Shown: positions 27,941-37,540, counted from the first letter of the stretch. The stretch: DNA of 64,000 nucleotides from Gordonia aichiensis NBRC 108223 (GCF_000332975.1 NZ_BANR01000026.1:1-64000), one strand, 5' to 3'. Numbers and translations: made by a program. The notes: a model not told the origin generated them from the sequence alone.

Positions 27941-28693
27941 TCAGCGCGCGAGAGCCGCCCGGGCCAGATCCGCGACGGGACCGTCGAGGCGCGGGCCGTG
28001 GCCGGGGAACAGCACTGTTGCCCTCAGCTGCGTGTACGCCTCGACGCTGCGCCGGGTTGCCGCGTCGTCGTGGTTGAAGAACCTCGGGAGTAGTTGCGGA
28101 CCGCGGTGTCCGGAGAGCGGATGGCCGCTGATCAGTGCGTCGCCGGAGACCAGTACCTCGCCGTCGGCGACGAGAAATGCGCTGTGTCCATCGGTGTGGC
28201 CGTGGGCGCTCACCGGCCGCGGCCGGCCGGGAAGGTCGAGCGCGCCGTCGCCGGTGAATGGCTGTGCGGTGTCGATTCCGGTGCGGCTCAGCACGCCGAG
28301 CGGTGTGACCATGGCCAGCCACCGCCAGGCTCGCGGTTGCCAGGCAACTGCCGCGATGTCGAGGGGTCCCGCCTGCTGCAGATGTTCGCGCTGGGCGTGG
28401 GCGACCTCGTCGGGGTCGGCGTACACCGGGAAGTCGAAGCGCTGCAACAGTTTCTGCAATCCGCCGAGGTGGTCGACGTGGGCGTGCGTGAGCAGGGCTG
28501 CACGGAGATCGGACGGATGTGCGCCGATCTGTTCGATCGATCCGACCACGTCGTCGACGTTCCCGGGGTATCCGCCGTCGATCAGGGTGATACCCGAATC
28601 ATCCTGCAGGATGACCCAATTCACCGCAGCCGTGTGCACCAGATAGGCGGTCGACGACGCGGCGTCGACTCTGCTGACCTCGACGGTGCTCAC
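27941..28693 (-). CDS. Metallo-beta-lactamase-fold hydrolase
   Basis: A 250-residue MBL-fold protein with LIDGGYPGN, the zinc motif THAHVDHLGG, a further SAHGHTDGHS ligand, LVSGDALISGH and the final FPGHGP. Both metal sites look complete, so it should be an active hydrolase. It is closest to the general glyoxalase-II-like or quorum-lactonase-like groups, and the substrate cannot be inferred. The GTG start overlaps the aftA stop by 4 nt (GTGA), so it is translationally coupled to aftA. The much longer open frame upstream of this start runs antiphase through aftA and is not real. Confidence 0.88.
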   Translation of the reverse strand: MSTVEVSRVDAASSTAYLVHTAAVNWVILQDDSGITLIDGGYPGNVDDVVGSIEQIGAHPSDLRAALLTHAHVDHLGGLQKLLQRFDFPVYADPDEVAHAQREHLQQAGPLDIAAVAWQPRAWRWLAMVTPLGVLSRTGIDTAQPFTGDGALDLPGRPRPVSAHGHTDGHSAFLVADGEVLVSGDALISGHPLSGHRGPQLLPRFFNHDDAATRRSVEAYTQLRATVLFPGHGPRLDGPVADLARAALAR

Positions 28694-30687
28694 CTGCGGA
28701 CCACCAGGACAAACGGTCCGACGTCGGTCACCTGGAACCGGGGGTCGTTGAACAGGTTGGGGTCGAAGGTCACGGTGTAGCGCTTCACGTTCGGGTCGTT
28801 GGGATATACGTCCTGCGCCAGTCGTAGTGCGTAGCCGTCCGCCGAGTACCTGAACAGAAAGACGTTCGGCGGTGTCCACGGTGCGGTGTCGAGTTGATGG
28901 ACCAGATCGTCGGCCGACGTCGCCTTGGACCATGTCTCGATCGTGGCGGCTCGTTTGTCGAACTCGGCCAACGGATTTGCGTAGTGCGAGGTCAACCCCT
29001 GGAAGCCCCAGTACGGGTAGACCGAGAGGAAGCCGTAGTCGGCGGTGAGTACGACGTTGTCGGTGGCCGGGCGACCGGTCTTCTCTCCGATGAGCTTGTC
29101 GAGCTGTGGGTAGTACGATTCCGCGCCCGCCGGGCGCTTGTCTGCACGGTCGCCGTACCCGTCGGTATCGGTGTAGGCGGTGGTGATCTCGTTGGAGAGA
29201 TACGCCGGAATGCTCTGTGCGACAGCAATTGCTGCGAGAGTGGCGAGCACGCCGATCACGACGCGCACGTCGCCGAATCTGCCGACCGTCCAGTGTGCGA
29301 GTTCGACGACGCCGAACACACCGGCCGCGGCGAGTACTGCCACGAGAATGGGTTCGAGCCGGAATCCGAGCAGTGTGGTCCCCGCGGCGGTGGCCAGCAT
29401 GGAGAGCAGGCTCATCAGGTAGATGCCGACCACCGTGGTGCCCAGCGCTGCGGCGATGGTGCGCTGACGGAAGCGGAGCACGATCCAGACGAGGCCGATG
29501 AACGTGATCGCTCCGACGAGGCTGAGGTGGAACATCGGCCACGGCAGGAACGAACCGCGTTCTGGCAGGTAGTGTTCTGCCGTTCCGCCGCTCGCGGGCT
29601 CGCTGCGCGCACGCGCCAGAAGGTAAGGCGCCCAGACGATCAGTGCGACGAGACCCGCGATCACTCCCATCACAACCAGGCGGGCGATGATCGCCAGGGT
29701 CGTACGACGGCGGGTGTTCGACACGACATCCTTCGGCAGCGCCTTGTTCGACGCATTGACCCAGCCCTGCACGATCAACGCCAGCGCCATGAGGATGGCG
29801 ACGCCCGCGAACAGACCTGTATAGAGCGTGTAGAACGTCGCGCTCACGCCGAGGACGAGGCCGGTGGCGATGACGGCGGGCCAACTCGTGCCGTGACGGA
29901 GATTCGACGTCGGGCCGTCGGCATGTCGCGAGCGGCCGCGCAGGCCGTAGAGCATGGGGATCAGCATCGGGACACCGATCAGGATGAGGACTGCCGCGTA
30001 GGGTTCGGGACCCGCGTACATCAGCGTGGCGACGGTGACGGCGAGTGCTGCTGCGGTACCCCGGTCGGCGCGCACCATGCGCGACCACAACACCACACCG
30101 ATGGCTGCCGCGACAGCCATCGACAGGATCGCCCACGGCTTGTACGCCTCCCAGCCGGGCATCCCCACGAGCGACGCATAGCGACCGCCGCCCCAGAACC
30201 AACCGGCTGGATAGTACGGCGCCAGGTCCAGGTAGGTCATGTCCGCCAGCCGCGGACTGCTGGTCAGCCGGGTCAGGTACTCGGTCCGGAACTGCTGGTC
30301 GGCCGAGAGTCCGGACAGGTAGAGCCGCGTCGCCCCGAGTGGCATGCCGAGCGTGACGGTGACCAGACCGGAGAGCCCCGCCGTCGACAGCAGGGTGACG
30401 AGCCAACGCGGTTTGCCGTAGCGGTAGAGCAGTGCGGCGATCACGAGGATCACCACGGCCACCACCTGGCCTGCAGTGGTCAGGGAGCGGGTGACATTCG
30501 ACGAATTGAACGCCGGCCACTGCACGGAGTCGATGGCCTTGAGACCGACGAATGCGACGATCGCGGCGACGATCACCGCAATGGCCAGGTCGATCAACGC
30601 ACGGAGGTACCGATTGGCCCCTTGCCGCGGAGCCCCGGAGACCTGTGGACCGGAGTCATCGATGGCCGGGCTCTGCGTTGACGTCAC
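28690..30687 (-). CDS. aftA: Galactan 5-O-arabinofuranosyltransferase AftA
   Basis: The 665-residue GT-C protein has about 11 hydrophobic segments followed by an extracytoplasmic C-terminal domain. Segments matching mycobacterial AftA include YPAGWFWGGGRYASLVG, GLPGWE-YKPW (here GMPGWEAYKPW), LSATFYTLYTGLFA, LLGFRLEPILV, AYTDTDGYGDRAD and TSHYANPLAEF. AftA adds the first arabinose to the galactan chain from decaprenylphosphoryl-arabinose, which primes the Emb enzymes. The GTG at 30687 is taken as the start because the residues before it are polar and unlike the family; a GTG at 30768 would add 27. In M. tuberculosis aftA lies directly before embC; here other genes separate them. Confidence 0.93.
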   Translation of the reverse strand: MTSTQSPAIDDSGPQVSGAPRQGANRYLRALIDLAIAVIVAAIVAFVGLKAIDSVQWPAFNSSNVTRSLTTAGQVVAVVILVIAALLYRYGKPRWLVTLLSTAGLSGLVTVTLGMPLGATRLYLSGLSADQQFRTEYLTRLTSSPRLADMTYLDLAPYYPAGWFWGGGRYASLVGMPGWEAYKPWAILSMAVAAAIGVVLWSRMVRADRGTAAALAVTVATLMYAGPEPYAAVLILIGVPMLIPMLYGLRGRSRHADGPTSNLRHGTSWPAVIATGLVLGVSATFYTLYTGLFAGVAILMALALIVQGWVNASNKALPKDVVSNTRRRTTLAIIARLVVMGVIAGLVALIVWAPYLLARARSEPASGGTAEHYLPERGSFLPWPMFHLSLVGAITFIGLVWIVLRFRQRTIAAALGTTVVGIYLMSLLSMLATAAGTTLLGFRLEPILVAVLAAAGVFGVVELAHWTVGRFGDVRVVIGVLATLAAIAVAQSIPAYLSNEITTAYTDTDGYGDRADKRPAGAESYYPQLDKLIGEKTGRPATDNVVLTADYGFLSVYPYWGFQGLTSHYANPLAEFDKRAATIETWSKATSADDLVHQLDTAPWTPPNVFLFRYSADGYALRLAQDVYPNDPNVKRYTVTFDPNLFNDPRFQVTDVGPFVLVVRR

Positions 30688-30780
30688 GCGTCTATTTCTA
30701 GCAGGGCTCTCGCGACGCTTCGGGCACGACGTCGCGCCCCCGTGAGTGTCTCCGGGGGCTGCCGTCACGGTATAGCGGGC

Positions 30781-32586
30781 TCAGAAGGGCGGGTCGCCGG
30801 TGTAGTGGTCGTTGGCGAGGCGCCAGGCGCGCGTGTCGGCGCGTGCTTGGTGGATGCGCGTTGTGTGGGCCGTGGTGAGTCGTCGGGGGATGCGTGGGTC
30901 GGGTGAACGGTCGGGTTCGTCCAGGGTGGGGAAGAGGTCGCGACCGCTGTAGGCGTTGCCGAAGAAGTGGTAGCCGTCGGGGGAGACGAACACCGCTCGT
31001 CCCATGGGTGTCTGGTGGTCGCGCCACCCGACGGCGAAGGTCTTGTGGCGGTGATGGAAGCGGCACAGGGGCCGCAGGTTCCGACGTACCGTCAGGCCGC
31101 CGGAGGCGGGCCGGGCGCGGTTGAACGGTTCCCAGTGGTCGATGTCGGCAGCGAACACCTTGTTGGTGCAACCAGGGAACACACAGCACAGTTCACCGGC
31201 CTTGACCAAGGCGGCGAGCTTCTTGGGGATGGGGTAGCGCAGGGCTGCGCGGGCGGAGCTCTCGTGGTCGGGGTGGATGTGGTTTCGCCGGGCTTCGGCG
31301 AGGAGTGTGCGGGCGGTGTCGGCGTCGATGAGTCCGTGGCCGTCGAGAAAGGCCGGATCGTCGTCGTGGCCGAGGACCGTCGACAGGTTGATCACGATGT
31401 GGAACATCGGTCTCGGCGCTAGGGCAGCAGGGTCTGTCGGGGACTGGTTCGACGCCCTGCGTTCTGCAGTGATGTTGTCGCTGGTGTCGGCTGACTCGTC
31501 GGCTGAGTTGGTCTCGGTCTCAGTCGTAATCCCGGTCTCAGTCGCAGTCTGGGTGCGGATGGCGCGGCAGTCCGGGCAGTCGCAGGGCAGAGTCGGCAGG
31601 CCCTGAGCGAGCGCGGTGAGTGCGTCGGCGCGCTGTTGGGCGTGAGTGCGCGGGTCGTCGGTATGGACGTCGGCGATCATCGCCTCTAAGCGGGCGTCGA
31701 GAACGGCTGCGGCGCTGGCGGGTAGCTGACCGTCGATCCGCGATTGACCGGGTTCGTCGCGGTGCGGACGGATTCTGAGGTAGCGGCGGCTGGTGGCGGT
31801 GGCCCGCCGTCGGGCGGCGCCGTCGGGATCGATGCGTTCGATGACGGCCTCGACCATGGTACGAAACCTGGTCATCGACATGGGTTCTCGTGCAGAGATG
31901 GCTGTCGCGAGCGCGGTGTCGACGGGGTCGAGGTGGGCGTCGTCAACGTTGTCGGTGCGTGCGACGATCTCCTGGAAGCGGGTCAGATCGATGCGTCCGC
32001 TGGCGAGTAATTGAGCGGTCTTGGGTACCCGGTAGCGCAGGGCGGCACCGGTTTCGATCACCCTCTTGGCCTGGGCGGGTGTCAGGCACAGAGTGGCGCC
32101 GAGTTCGGCGATCGATGTGGTCAAGCCGTCGGGCCCGAAGCGCGCCAAGGGATTCTGCCCGTTGCGAGTCAGGAGTGCGGCGAGTTGTTCAGGATCGGTG
32201 CAGCCTTCAGGGATGGGGATCTCGCCAGAGCCTATTTCGGTGTCGATGCGCTGGAGGTATTCGGCTTCGCGCTCTTCGTACAGCAGTATCGCCGCTTGCA
32301 GCATGCGGTAGTCGGCGCAGGCCTTGAGTGCGTTGGTGTGGAAGAGTACCTCGATGAGCTCGCGGGAGTAGAGCCGCTCGTCGTCGGCCAACTGTGCCAG
32401 CAGCGTCTCGACGCCTGCGGGCGCGGCTGTCCGCGCGGTCGCGGCGTCATCCAGACAGTCGTCGGCGTTGTACTCGGCGGTCATGAACTCGTTGGCCGTG
32501 GCGGAGTCGTCGGCCGTAGTGAATTCGTTGGCCGTGGCGGATTCGTCGGCGGTGAATCCGCTGTCGCCAGGCTCGTGTGATGCCAT
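30781..32586 (-). CDS. DUF222/HNH endonuclease-like protein (13E12 repeat family)
   Basis: A 601-residue protein with the DUF222 helical region (LSRELIEVLFHTNALKACADYRM through LCLTPAQAKRVI) and a C-terminal HNH motif: CVFPGCTN, IDHWEPF, NLRPLCRFHHRHKT. The family is repeated many times in actinobacterial genomes, often in variable regions, and its biological role is unknown. The N-terminal 40 residues hold two copies of a 12-residue acidic repeat. MASHEPGD at 32586 is the preferred start. It lies between aftA and dprE2, where mycobacteria have no gene, so it is probably a mobile-associated insertion. A CXXC-rich insert (LPCDCPDCRA) lies near residue 335. Confidence 0.85.
   Translation of the reverse strand: MASHEPGDSGFTADESATANEFTTADDSATANEFMTAEYNADDCLDDAATARTAAPAGVETLLAQLADDERLYSRELIEVLFHTNALKACADYRMLQAAILLYEEREAEYLQRIDTEIGSGEIPIPEGCTDPEQLAALLTRNGQNPLARFGPDGLTTSIAELGATLCLTPAQAKRVIETGAALRYRVPKTAQLLASGRIDLTRFQEIVARTDNVDDAHLDPVDTALATAISAREPMSMTRFRTMVEAVIERIDPDGAARRRATATSRRYLRIRPHRDEPGQSRIDGQLPASAAAVLDARLEAMIADVHTDDPRTHAQQRADALTALAQGLPTLPCDCPDCRAIRTQTATETGITTETETNSADESADTSDNITAERRASNQSPTDPAALAPRPMFHIVINLSTVLGHDDDPAFLDGHGLIDADTARTLLAEARRNHIHPDHESSARAALRYPIPKKLAALVKAGELCCVFPGCTNKVFAADIDHWEPFNRARPASGGLTVRRNLRPLCRFHHRHKTFAVGWRDHQTPMGRAVFVSPDGYHFFGNAYSGRDLFPTLDEPDRSPDPRIPRRLTTAHTTRIHQARADTRAWRLANDHYTGDPPF
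32482..32553 (-). repeat. 36-bp tandem repeat in the 5' end of the HNH gene
   Basis: Two adjacent 36-bp units encode TADESATANEFT and TADDSATANEFM, followed by a decayed third. They make the N-terminus acidic and low in complexity. Confidence 0.8.
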
Positions 32587-32656
32587 ACCTAGAACGTACA
32601 TTCGAGGTCTGACAATCTCTTGACCTTCACGTTGGTTGAGGCCGCACGATGGTCGG

Positions 32657-33874
32657 GTGACTGATCCGAAACTGATGCCGATCGGTGCGTTCGCAGAACG
32701 CGTCGGGCTGACCGCAAGCGCACTACGCTTCTACGACGACGCCGACCTACTTCGTCCCGAACGAGTCGACCCGCTGACCGGCTACCGGTTATACGGGGAG
32801 TCCCAATTGCTGCCTGCCGCGCAGCTGCGCCAACTCCGCGACATCGGTATGCCGCTGCCCACGATCGCGCGCTTCTTCACCGCCGGCGCAACCGAAGCCG
32901 CTCGACTGATCGACGACCAACTGTCCACGATCGCCGCAGATGCCGACGCAGCGCGGCAGACCGCCGAGACGCTCAAGGCCTCGCTCGCTCAGGAGGCCAC
33001 CGTCAGCCTCGGTATCGTGTCGGGTCCGCACTTCGCGGCGGCTGTCGACCAGATTCTGGCGACCACGGTTCAGGATCCAGAGGCCCCGGTCTTGGCCGGT
33101 GTTCGTCTGGAGGCTTCTCCCGACTCGATCTCACTCACCGCGACCGACAGGTACCGCCTTGCGACGCGCACTCTGGTACCCCGCGAAGCGCCGGTTGCGT
33201 CGTGGGCAGGAACGCTGGCCGGCGACGACCTCCGGGCCCTGACATCGAGGCTCCGTCGCAGCCCGACGGTGCGGCTGGAAGCGAGCGAGCGGAGTCTCGC
33301 AGTGCGCATGACAGACACGACTGGCCACTGCCGCCTTCTCGTCGACGACTTTCCCGACTACCGGCTCATGGTGGGATCACTCCCCGAAGTGACCCATCGC
33401 CTCAATCTCGATGCACGGCAACTGCTCACGGCGCTGGAACACTCGCCGGAGATACTCGGGCTGCGGATCACGGACCATCTACCGAGCCTGCTGCTGTCAG
33501 GCACGGACGTACCTCTCAGCGGGACCGCATCGGGCCTCGACGTGACGCTGTGGTTCGAGCTGACGACCCTGTATCCGGCAGCGAGTCACACCCTCGGCAA
33601 CGACCTGATGATCGATCTGCGCGGGACCGACCAGCCGGCCACCTTCCGCTCAGCAGACGACGGCGACCTCACCACCCTCGTCATGCCCTGCCGGGCGTAC
33701 GCATCCCACGAGGCCCCGTACCGCCCCACTTCCCGCTGGGGTGCGTGCGACGCGTTGGGGTGTGCGCCAAGAAGATCGGTGTCCGAGCTAGCCGCCGCCG
33801 GTGCGCGCGGCGCGTCGAATCATGTCGACGACGTCGACCCCCGGGATCGCCAATTCCAGTGCGCCAGTGGATGA
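32657..33874 (+). CDS. MerR-type HTH fused to a DNA polymerase III beta-clamp-like domain
   Basis: Residues 1-75 are a MerR helix-turn-helix (MPIGAFAERVGLTASALRFYDDADLLRPERVD, then GYRLYGESQL), followed by a coiled linker. Residues about 125-340 follow the DnaN sliding-clamp pattern: VLAGVRLEASPDSISLTATDRYRLATRT, a DDFPDYRLMVGSLPEV segment like the clamp FPDYR motif, and a final TTLVMPCR resembling the clamp end VMPM. After this match the frame runs on for about 55 unrelated residues and overlaps the 3' end of the opposite tetR gene by 87 bp, so the original stop may have been lost. The GTG at 32657 is the likely start. The clamp-like part is probably a ligand or dimer module, not a replication clamp. 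Confidence 0.78.
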   Translation: MTDPKLMPIGAFAERVGLTASALRFYDDADLLRPERVDPLTGYRLYGESQLLPAAQLRQLRDIGMPLPTIARFFTAGATEAARLIDDQLSTIAADADAARQTAETLKASLAQEATVSLGIVSGPHFAAAVDQILATTVQDPEAPVLAGVRLEASPDSISLTATDRYRLATRTLVPREAPVASWAGTLAGDDLRALTSRLRRSPTVRLEASERSLAVRMTDTTGHCRLLVDDFPDYRLMVGSLPEVTHRLNLDARQLLTALEHSPEILGLRITDHLPSLLLSGTDVPLSGTASGLDVTLWFELTTLYPAASHTLGNDLMIDLRGTDQPATFRSADDGDLTTLVMPCRAYASHEAPYRPTSRWGACDALGCAPRRSVSELAAAGARGASNHVDDVDPRDRQFQCASG

Positions 33875-34333
33875 CAGGACTGCGAGGCCGTGTATCGCTA
33901 CCCAGACGGATGCGGCTACAGCCTCGGGTTCGGTTGTGCCACCCGATTTCTCGACGATCGATACCAGCCACTCGAAGAGCGGGCGCGACGAACTCCGCAG
34001 GTCTGCGCCGGAGTCCTCGAGGAGGTCGTGACGAAAGATCAGTGTGAACATCGCGGGTCGACGTCGCGCGAACTCGACGTAGGTGCGTCCGATCTCCACC
34101 AGGTCGTGGTCGGACGCACTGGCCGATGACCGGAGCTCGTCGGCCAGGTCGTGCAGGCCCACCTCGGCTATCGCTGCCAGAAGTAGACGATGCGTTGGAA
34201 ACCACCGTCGGGGCGCGCCGTGCGAGACGCCCGCACGTCTCGCGATCGCGCGTAGCCCGACGTCGGGTGAACCGGTTTCCTCGAGTAGCTCGACGCCCGC
34301 GCTTACGAGCGCAGCCCTGGTGTCTTCGACTGT
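33788..34333 (-). CDS. TetR-family transcriptional regulator
   Basis: A 181-residue regulator with the N-terminal HTH (TRAALVSAGVELLEETGSPDVGLRAIARRAGVSHGAPRRWF) and a C-terminal ligand domain resembling TetR_C proteins (VAIHGLAVLSSTGALEL). The GTG at 34333 was chosen over the ATG at 34354 because the seven residues gained by the longer form are encoded by the operator itself. It is divergent from the acyltransferase gene, which it most likely represses together with itself. Confidence 0.85.
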   Translation of the reverse strand, partial: TVEDTRAALVSAGVELLEETGSPDVGLRAIARRAGVSHGAPRRWFPTHRLLLAAIAEVGLHDLADELRSSASASDHDLVEIGRTYVEFARRRPAMFTLIFRHDLLEDSGADLRSSSRPLFEWLVSIVEKSGGTTEPEAVAASVWVAIHGLAVLSSTGALELAIPGVDVVDMIRRAARTGGG

Positions 34334-34337
34334 CACG

Positions 34338-34373
34338 TAGACAGTGTCTCCCATGTGGTGTAGACACTGTCTA
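34338..34373. promoter_or_regulatory. Double TetR operator between tetR and the acyltransferase gene
   Basis: Two palindromes, TAGACAGTGTCT (34338-34349) and TAGACACTGTCTA (34361-34373), each have an AGACA/TGTCT half-site pair around one central base. They are also reverse complements of each other. The second ends on the first base of the acyltransferase ATG, so binding would block a leaderless start directly. Confidence 0.82.
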
Positions 34374-35065
34374 TGTCTTTGTGGACTCCCGTCGTATATC
34401 GCCTATGCCGACATCTTGTGATCGGTCCCGTGCTGTACCTCCTCGGGCGCCCGCAGGTGACGGGGCGCGAGCACATACCCCGGCGCGGACCGGTGATCCT
34501 GGCCGCAAACCATCTGGCGGTGCTGGATTCGTTCTATTTGACGCTTGCCGCACGCCGTCATGTGGCATTCCTCGCCAAGCGTGAGTATTTCGACAGGTCG
34601 GGCATTCTCGGATGGACGCAACGGATGTTCTTCAGAGCGGTGGGGCAGATCGACGTCGACCGTCGCGGGGGAAGTGCGTCGTCGACGGCACTGGACGCCG
34701 CAATGTCGATCCTGGCCGACGGCGGCGCGTGGGGGATTCACCCTGAGGGAACGCGATCGCCCGACGGTCGGCTCTATCGTGGTCGGACGGGGGCCGTTCG
34801 GGTCGCGATGGAGACGTGTGCCCCATTGATACCCGTCGCGATCACGGGTACCAGACCCGGGAGTCGGCCGTGGTGGAGGCGAAGGGTGCGCATCGAGATC
34901 CTCGAACCCGTGGATCTCGAACAGTATCGCGACACCGGTGCCGACGGCGTCAGGGCTGCAACCGACGACATCATGCGAACGATCGCCATCACGACCGGAC
35001 AGCAGATCGTCAATGGGTATGCGCGCGAATGGCGTTCGCACAGCGAGCGCTCCGACGCGGCGTGA
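34373..35065 (+). CDS. 1-acyl-glycerol-3-phosphate acyltransferase-like (PlsC/LPLAT) protein
   Basis: A 230-residue LPLAT acyltransferase with the HX4D motif in NHLAVLDSF, the GILGWTQRMFFRAVGQIDVDRRGG region, and the substrate motif HPEGTRSPDGRLYRGRTGAV. It should acylate a lysophospholipid or related acceptor at the inner membrane face. The ATG start coincides with the end of a TetR operator, leaving almost no 5' leader. The local regulator and the divergent arrangement suggest an inducible lipid-modification unit rather than a housekeeping PlsC. Confidence 0.88.
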   Translation: MSLWTPVVYRLCRHLVIGPVLYLLGRPQVTGREHIPRRGPVILAANHLAVLDSFYLTLAARRHVAFLAKREYFDRSGILGWTQRMFFRAVGQIDVDRRGGSASSTALDAAMSILADGGAWGIHPEGTRSPDGRLYRGRTGAVRVAMETCAPLIPVAITGTRPGSRPWWRRRVRIEILEPVDLEQYRDTGADGVRAATDDIMRTIAITTGQQIVNGYAREWRSHSERSDAA

Positions 35066-35082
35066 ATGCTCCCCGACGAACT

Positions 35083-35116
35083 CCGTCCCGCCGGCCAGAT
35101 CGGCCGAGCGGGACGG
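35083..35116. terminator. Strong hairpin between convergent acyltransferase and dprE2 genes
   Basis: A 14-bp GC-rich stem (35083-35096 with 35102-35116, one bulged A) and a 5-nt loop lie in the 78-bp gap between the two stop codons. It can work in both directions. Confidence 0.7.
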
Positions 35117-35143
35117 CGATGATGGAGTACGACGCCTGTCGAG

Positions 35144-35905
35144 CTACACCGGCAGCTTGCGGAAGACCTTGCGCGGGACGTGACGGAGCACCGTCATGAT
35201 GTAGCGGAACGTGCCGGGCACCCAGACGATTTCCTTGTTGTCGTCGACGGCTTTGATCACCGACTTCGCAACAACGTCCTTGTTCACCGTGAGCGGTGCT
35301 TCCTTGACGTTCGCCGACAGTCGGGTCCGCACCTGGCCGGGACGGACGACGAGAACGTGCACGCCGTCGTCGGCCAGCGCCTCGCCGAGGCCGAGGTAGA
35401 AGCCGTCGAGCCCCGCCTTCGACGATCCGTAGACGAAGTTGCTGCGTCGAACACGCTCGCCTGCAACCGAACTCATCGCGACGATCTGTGCTCGACCCTG
35501 GTGCTTGAGCTTCTGACCGAGCAGCACTCCGACGCTGACCGCAGCGGTGTAGTTGATCGTGACCTCCGTGACCGCCTTGCGCTGGTCCTGCCAGACCTCT
35601 TCGTCGTCGAACTGCACACCCGCTGCGACGATCGTGAGGTCGACATCGCCTCCGGCGAAAGCCTTCTCGATGGTCTCGGGATGGGTTTCGGGCTTGGTCG
35701 CGTCGTAGTCGATGAGCTCGACCGACGTCGCGCCTGCCCTGCGCATGGTGTCTGCCGCGGCATCCGCCGTCGGATCACCGGGTACGACGGCGAGAATGAC
35801 GCGCGCGGGACCGCGCTGGAGGAACTCGGATGCGATGGCGAGTCCGATCTCGGAGCTGCCACCGAGGATCAGGATCGACTGCGGCGCATCGACAGCGTTG
35901 AACAT
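35144..35905 (-). CDS. dprE2: Decaprenylphospho-beta-D-erythro-pentofuranosid-2-ulose 2-reductase DprE2
   Basis: A 253-residue short-chain dehydrogenase with the NAD-binding [14 protein letters not shown] motif, the [10 protein letters not shown] strand, catalytic Ser/Tyr/Lys in [21 protein letters not shown], and [11 protein letters not shown]. It reduces the keto sugar produced by DprE1 to decaprenylphosphoryl-arabinose, the only donor for EmbA/B/C and AftA. dprE1 lies 120 nt upstream on the same strand. Sequence and pairing make the assignment secure. Confidence 0.95.
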   Translation of the reverse strand: MFNAVDAPQSILILGGSSEIGLAIASEFLQRGPARVILAVVPGDPTADAAADTMRRAGATSVELIDYDATKPETHPETIEKAFAGGDVDLTIVAAGVQFDDEEVWQDQRKAVTEVTINYTAAVSVGVLLGQKLKHQGRAQIVAMSSVAGERVRRSNFVYGSSKAGLDGFYLGLGEALADDGVHVLVVRPGQVRTRLSANVKEAPLTVNKDVVAKSVIKAVDDNKEIVWVPGTFRYIMTVLRHVPRKVFRKLPV

Positions 35906-36025
35906 GGGTGGGATCTCCTCGAATAGGTCAGAAGGTGGTGGTGGTCTGAACGGGCGATCGGCGCCTTGGCCGCTGCTGCACCGCGATTCGGCTGCTCGAG
36001 AGCCGGCGGGTCGATCGCCCGCGAG

Positions 36026-37471
36026 TCAGTTCAGCTCGAGTCTGCGGCCCATATCCGACAAGAACACGCCTGTCGGATCGATCTCGCGACGCTTGGCGAT
36101 CCACTTGTCGATCTGTGGGTACATCTTGTGGAAGTTCTCCGCCGAGGTCCGTGAATCCTTTGCGGTGTAGAGTCGCCCGCCGATCTCCATGACCCGACGA
36201 TCCATGTCGTTGAGGAACTCCGCGAGCCCTGCGCGCAGCGGGAAGTCGAGGCAGACGTTCCATCCCTCGAACGGAAACGACAGCGGCGCTTTGGGATTGC
36301 CCTTGCCGAACAGCTTGATCACGTTGAGGAAGCTGATGTGGCCGGATGCCTGGATGTCGGTGATGATCTTCTTGAACTCGTCCTCGTGGCCCTTCGGCAC
36401 GATGAACTGATACTGCGTGAATCCACCGCCCTTGCCGTATGCGGTGGGACGGCCATACGCATTGTTCCAGTTCCCGATCAGATCGAGCGGATGATAGAAC
36501 TGCGGCAGGCTTTCGATGATGCCGCGCTTGTTGGAACCCGTGCGGTAATAGAGTTCGCCGATCACAGAGAAGTCGAACTTGTTGTCCAGGCCCCGCGGGA
36601 AGATGTTCGGCAGTGTGACGAGCGGTTTGGGGTTGAACTTGAGCGGGTCCTTCTTGAGCTTGTCTGGCAACTCGTCGAGAGTCGCCAGATTGCCGCGACT
36701 GAACGTACCCCTGCCGAGCTTCGGGGCGGGACTGATCGTGTCGAACCAGCCGGACGCGTATTCGAAGCCGTCCTCATAGCCGTCCTCGAGATGCAGTGCG
36801 ATGGTCTCGTCGAGATTGTTGGTGGTGAAGGTGTCGGCCTTGAAGTACGCCGTCTCGGTGCGCTTGAGCTTCATCTTCGCGCGCAGCACGATGCCGGTGA
36901 GACCGATGCCGCCGACCGTGCACCAGAACAGTGACCCGTCGGGATCGTCGGGAGAGCCGTCGGGCGTGAGTGTCAGGATGCGTCCGTCGGCAACCAGGAG
37001 GTGCATCTCGGTGATGTGTTCGCCGAATGCGCCGGTCACATGGTGGCTCTTGCCGTGGATGTCGTGGGCGATGGCACCGCCGATCGTCACCTGGCGGGTA
37101 CCCGGCATGACGGGCACCCAGAATCCGCGCGGCACGACCGCCTTCATCAGGTGGTCGATCGACAGCCCGGCGTCGACGTCGATGATGCCGGTGTCCTCGT
37201 CGAGCGAATAGATCCTGGTCAGCGGCGTCATGTCGACGGTCAGCCCACCGGAGTTCTGCGCCGACTCGTTGTACGAGCGGCCGAGTCCGCGCGCGATCAC
37301 GCCCCGCTTGAGGTAGTCGGGCTTGTCGGCGTTGTCGTCGGCGACCCGTGCGACCGCATCGGCGATGACCTCGGGATACGGCGTCGACAGGACGTGCCCG
37401 GTGATCGGTGTGGTCCGTGACCAGCCGGTCAGTGTGCGCGTGGTGATCGGCAGAAGCTCTTGAGTAGACAT
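36026..37471 (-). CDS. dprE1: Decaprenylphosphoryl-beta-D-ribose oxidase DprE1
   Basis: A 481-residue FAD oxidoreductase. Visible are the FAD-binding [17 protein letters not shown] and [23 protein letters not shown] segments, the latter including the family HGK-HH motif. The active-site cysteine sits in GWNVCLDFP (Cys407). In M. tuberculosis the equivalent Cys387 is the residue that benzothiazinones bind covalently. The enzyme oxidises decaprenylphosphoryl-ribose at C2, and DprE2 completes the epimerisation. It lies upstream of dprE2 with a 120-bp gap. Confidence 0.96.
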   Translation of the reverse strand: MSTQELLPITTRTLTGWSRTTPITGHVLSTPYPEVIADAVARVADDNADKPDYLKRGVIARGLGRSYNESAQNSGGLTVDMTPLTRIYSLDEDTGIIDVDAGLSIDHLMKAVVPRGFWVPVMPGTRQVTIGGAIAHDIHGKSHHVTGAFGEHITEMHLLVADGRILTLTPDGSPDDPDGSLFWCTVGGIGLTGIVLRAKMKLKRTETAYFKADTFTTNNLDETIALHLEDGYEDGFEYASGWFDTISPAPKLGRGTFSRGNLATLDELPDKLKKDPLKFNPKPLVTLPNIFPRGLDNKFDFSVIGELYYRTGSNKRGIIESLPQFYHPLDLIGNWNNAYGRPTAYGKGGGFTQYQFIVPKGHEDEFKKIITDIQASGHISFLNVIKLFGKGNPKAPLSFPFEGWNVCLDFPLRAGLAEFLNDMDRRVMEIGGRLYTAKDSRTSAENFHKMYPQIDKWIAKRREIDPTGVFLSDMGRRLELN

Positions 37472-37540
37472 CGCCAGCGATCTTACCGCGCGGGAAACGT
37501 CACCCGATGCAGCTTCTGCGCCGCTGGCGTGAACGCCTGA

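Noticed and set aside
27941..30520. 859-codon frame as a single large protein
   Set aside because: Its first two thirds are antiphase to aftA and Arg-rich. Only the MBL-fold part from 28693 is real.
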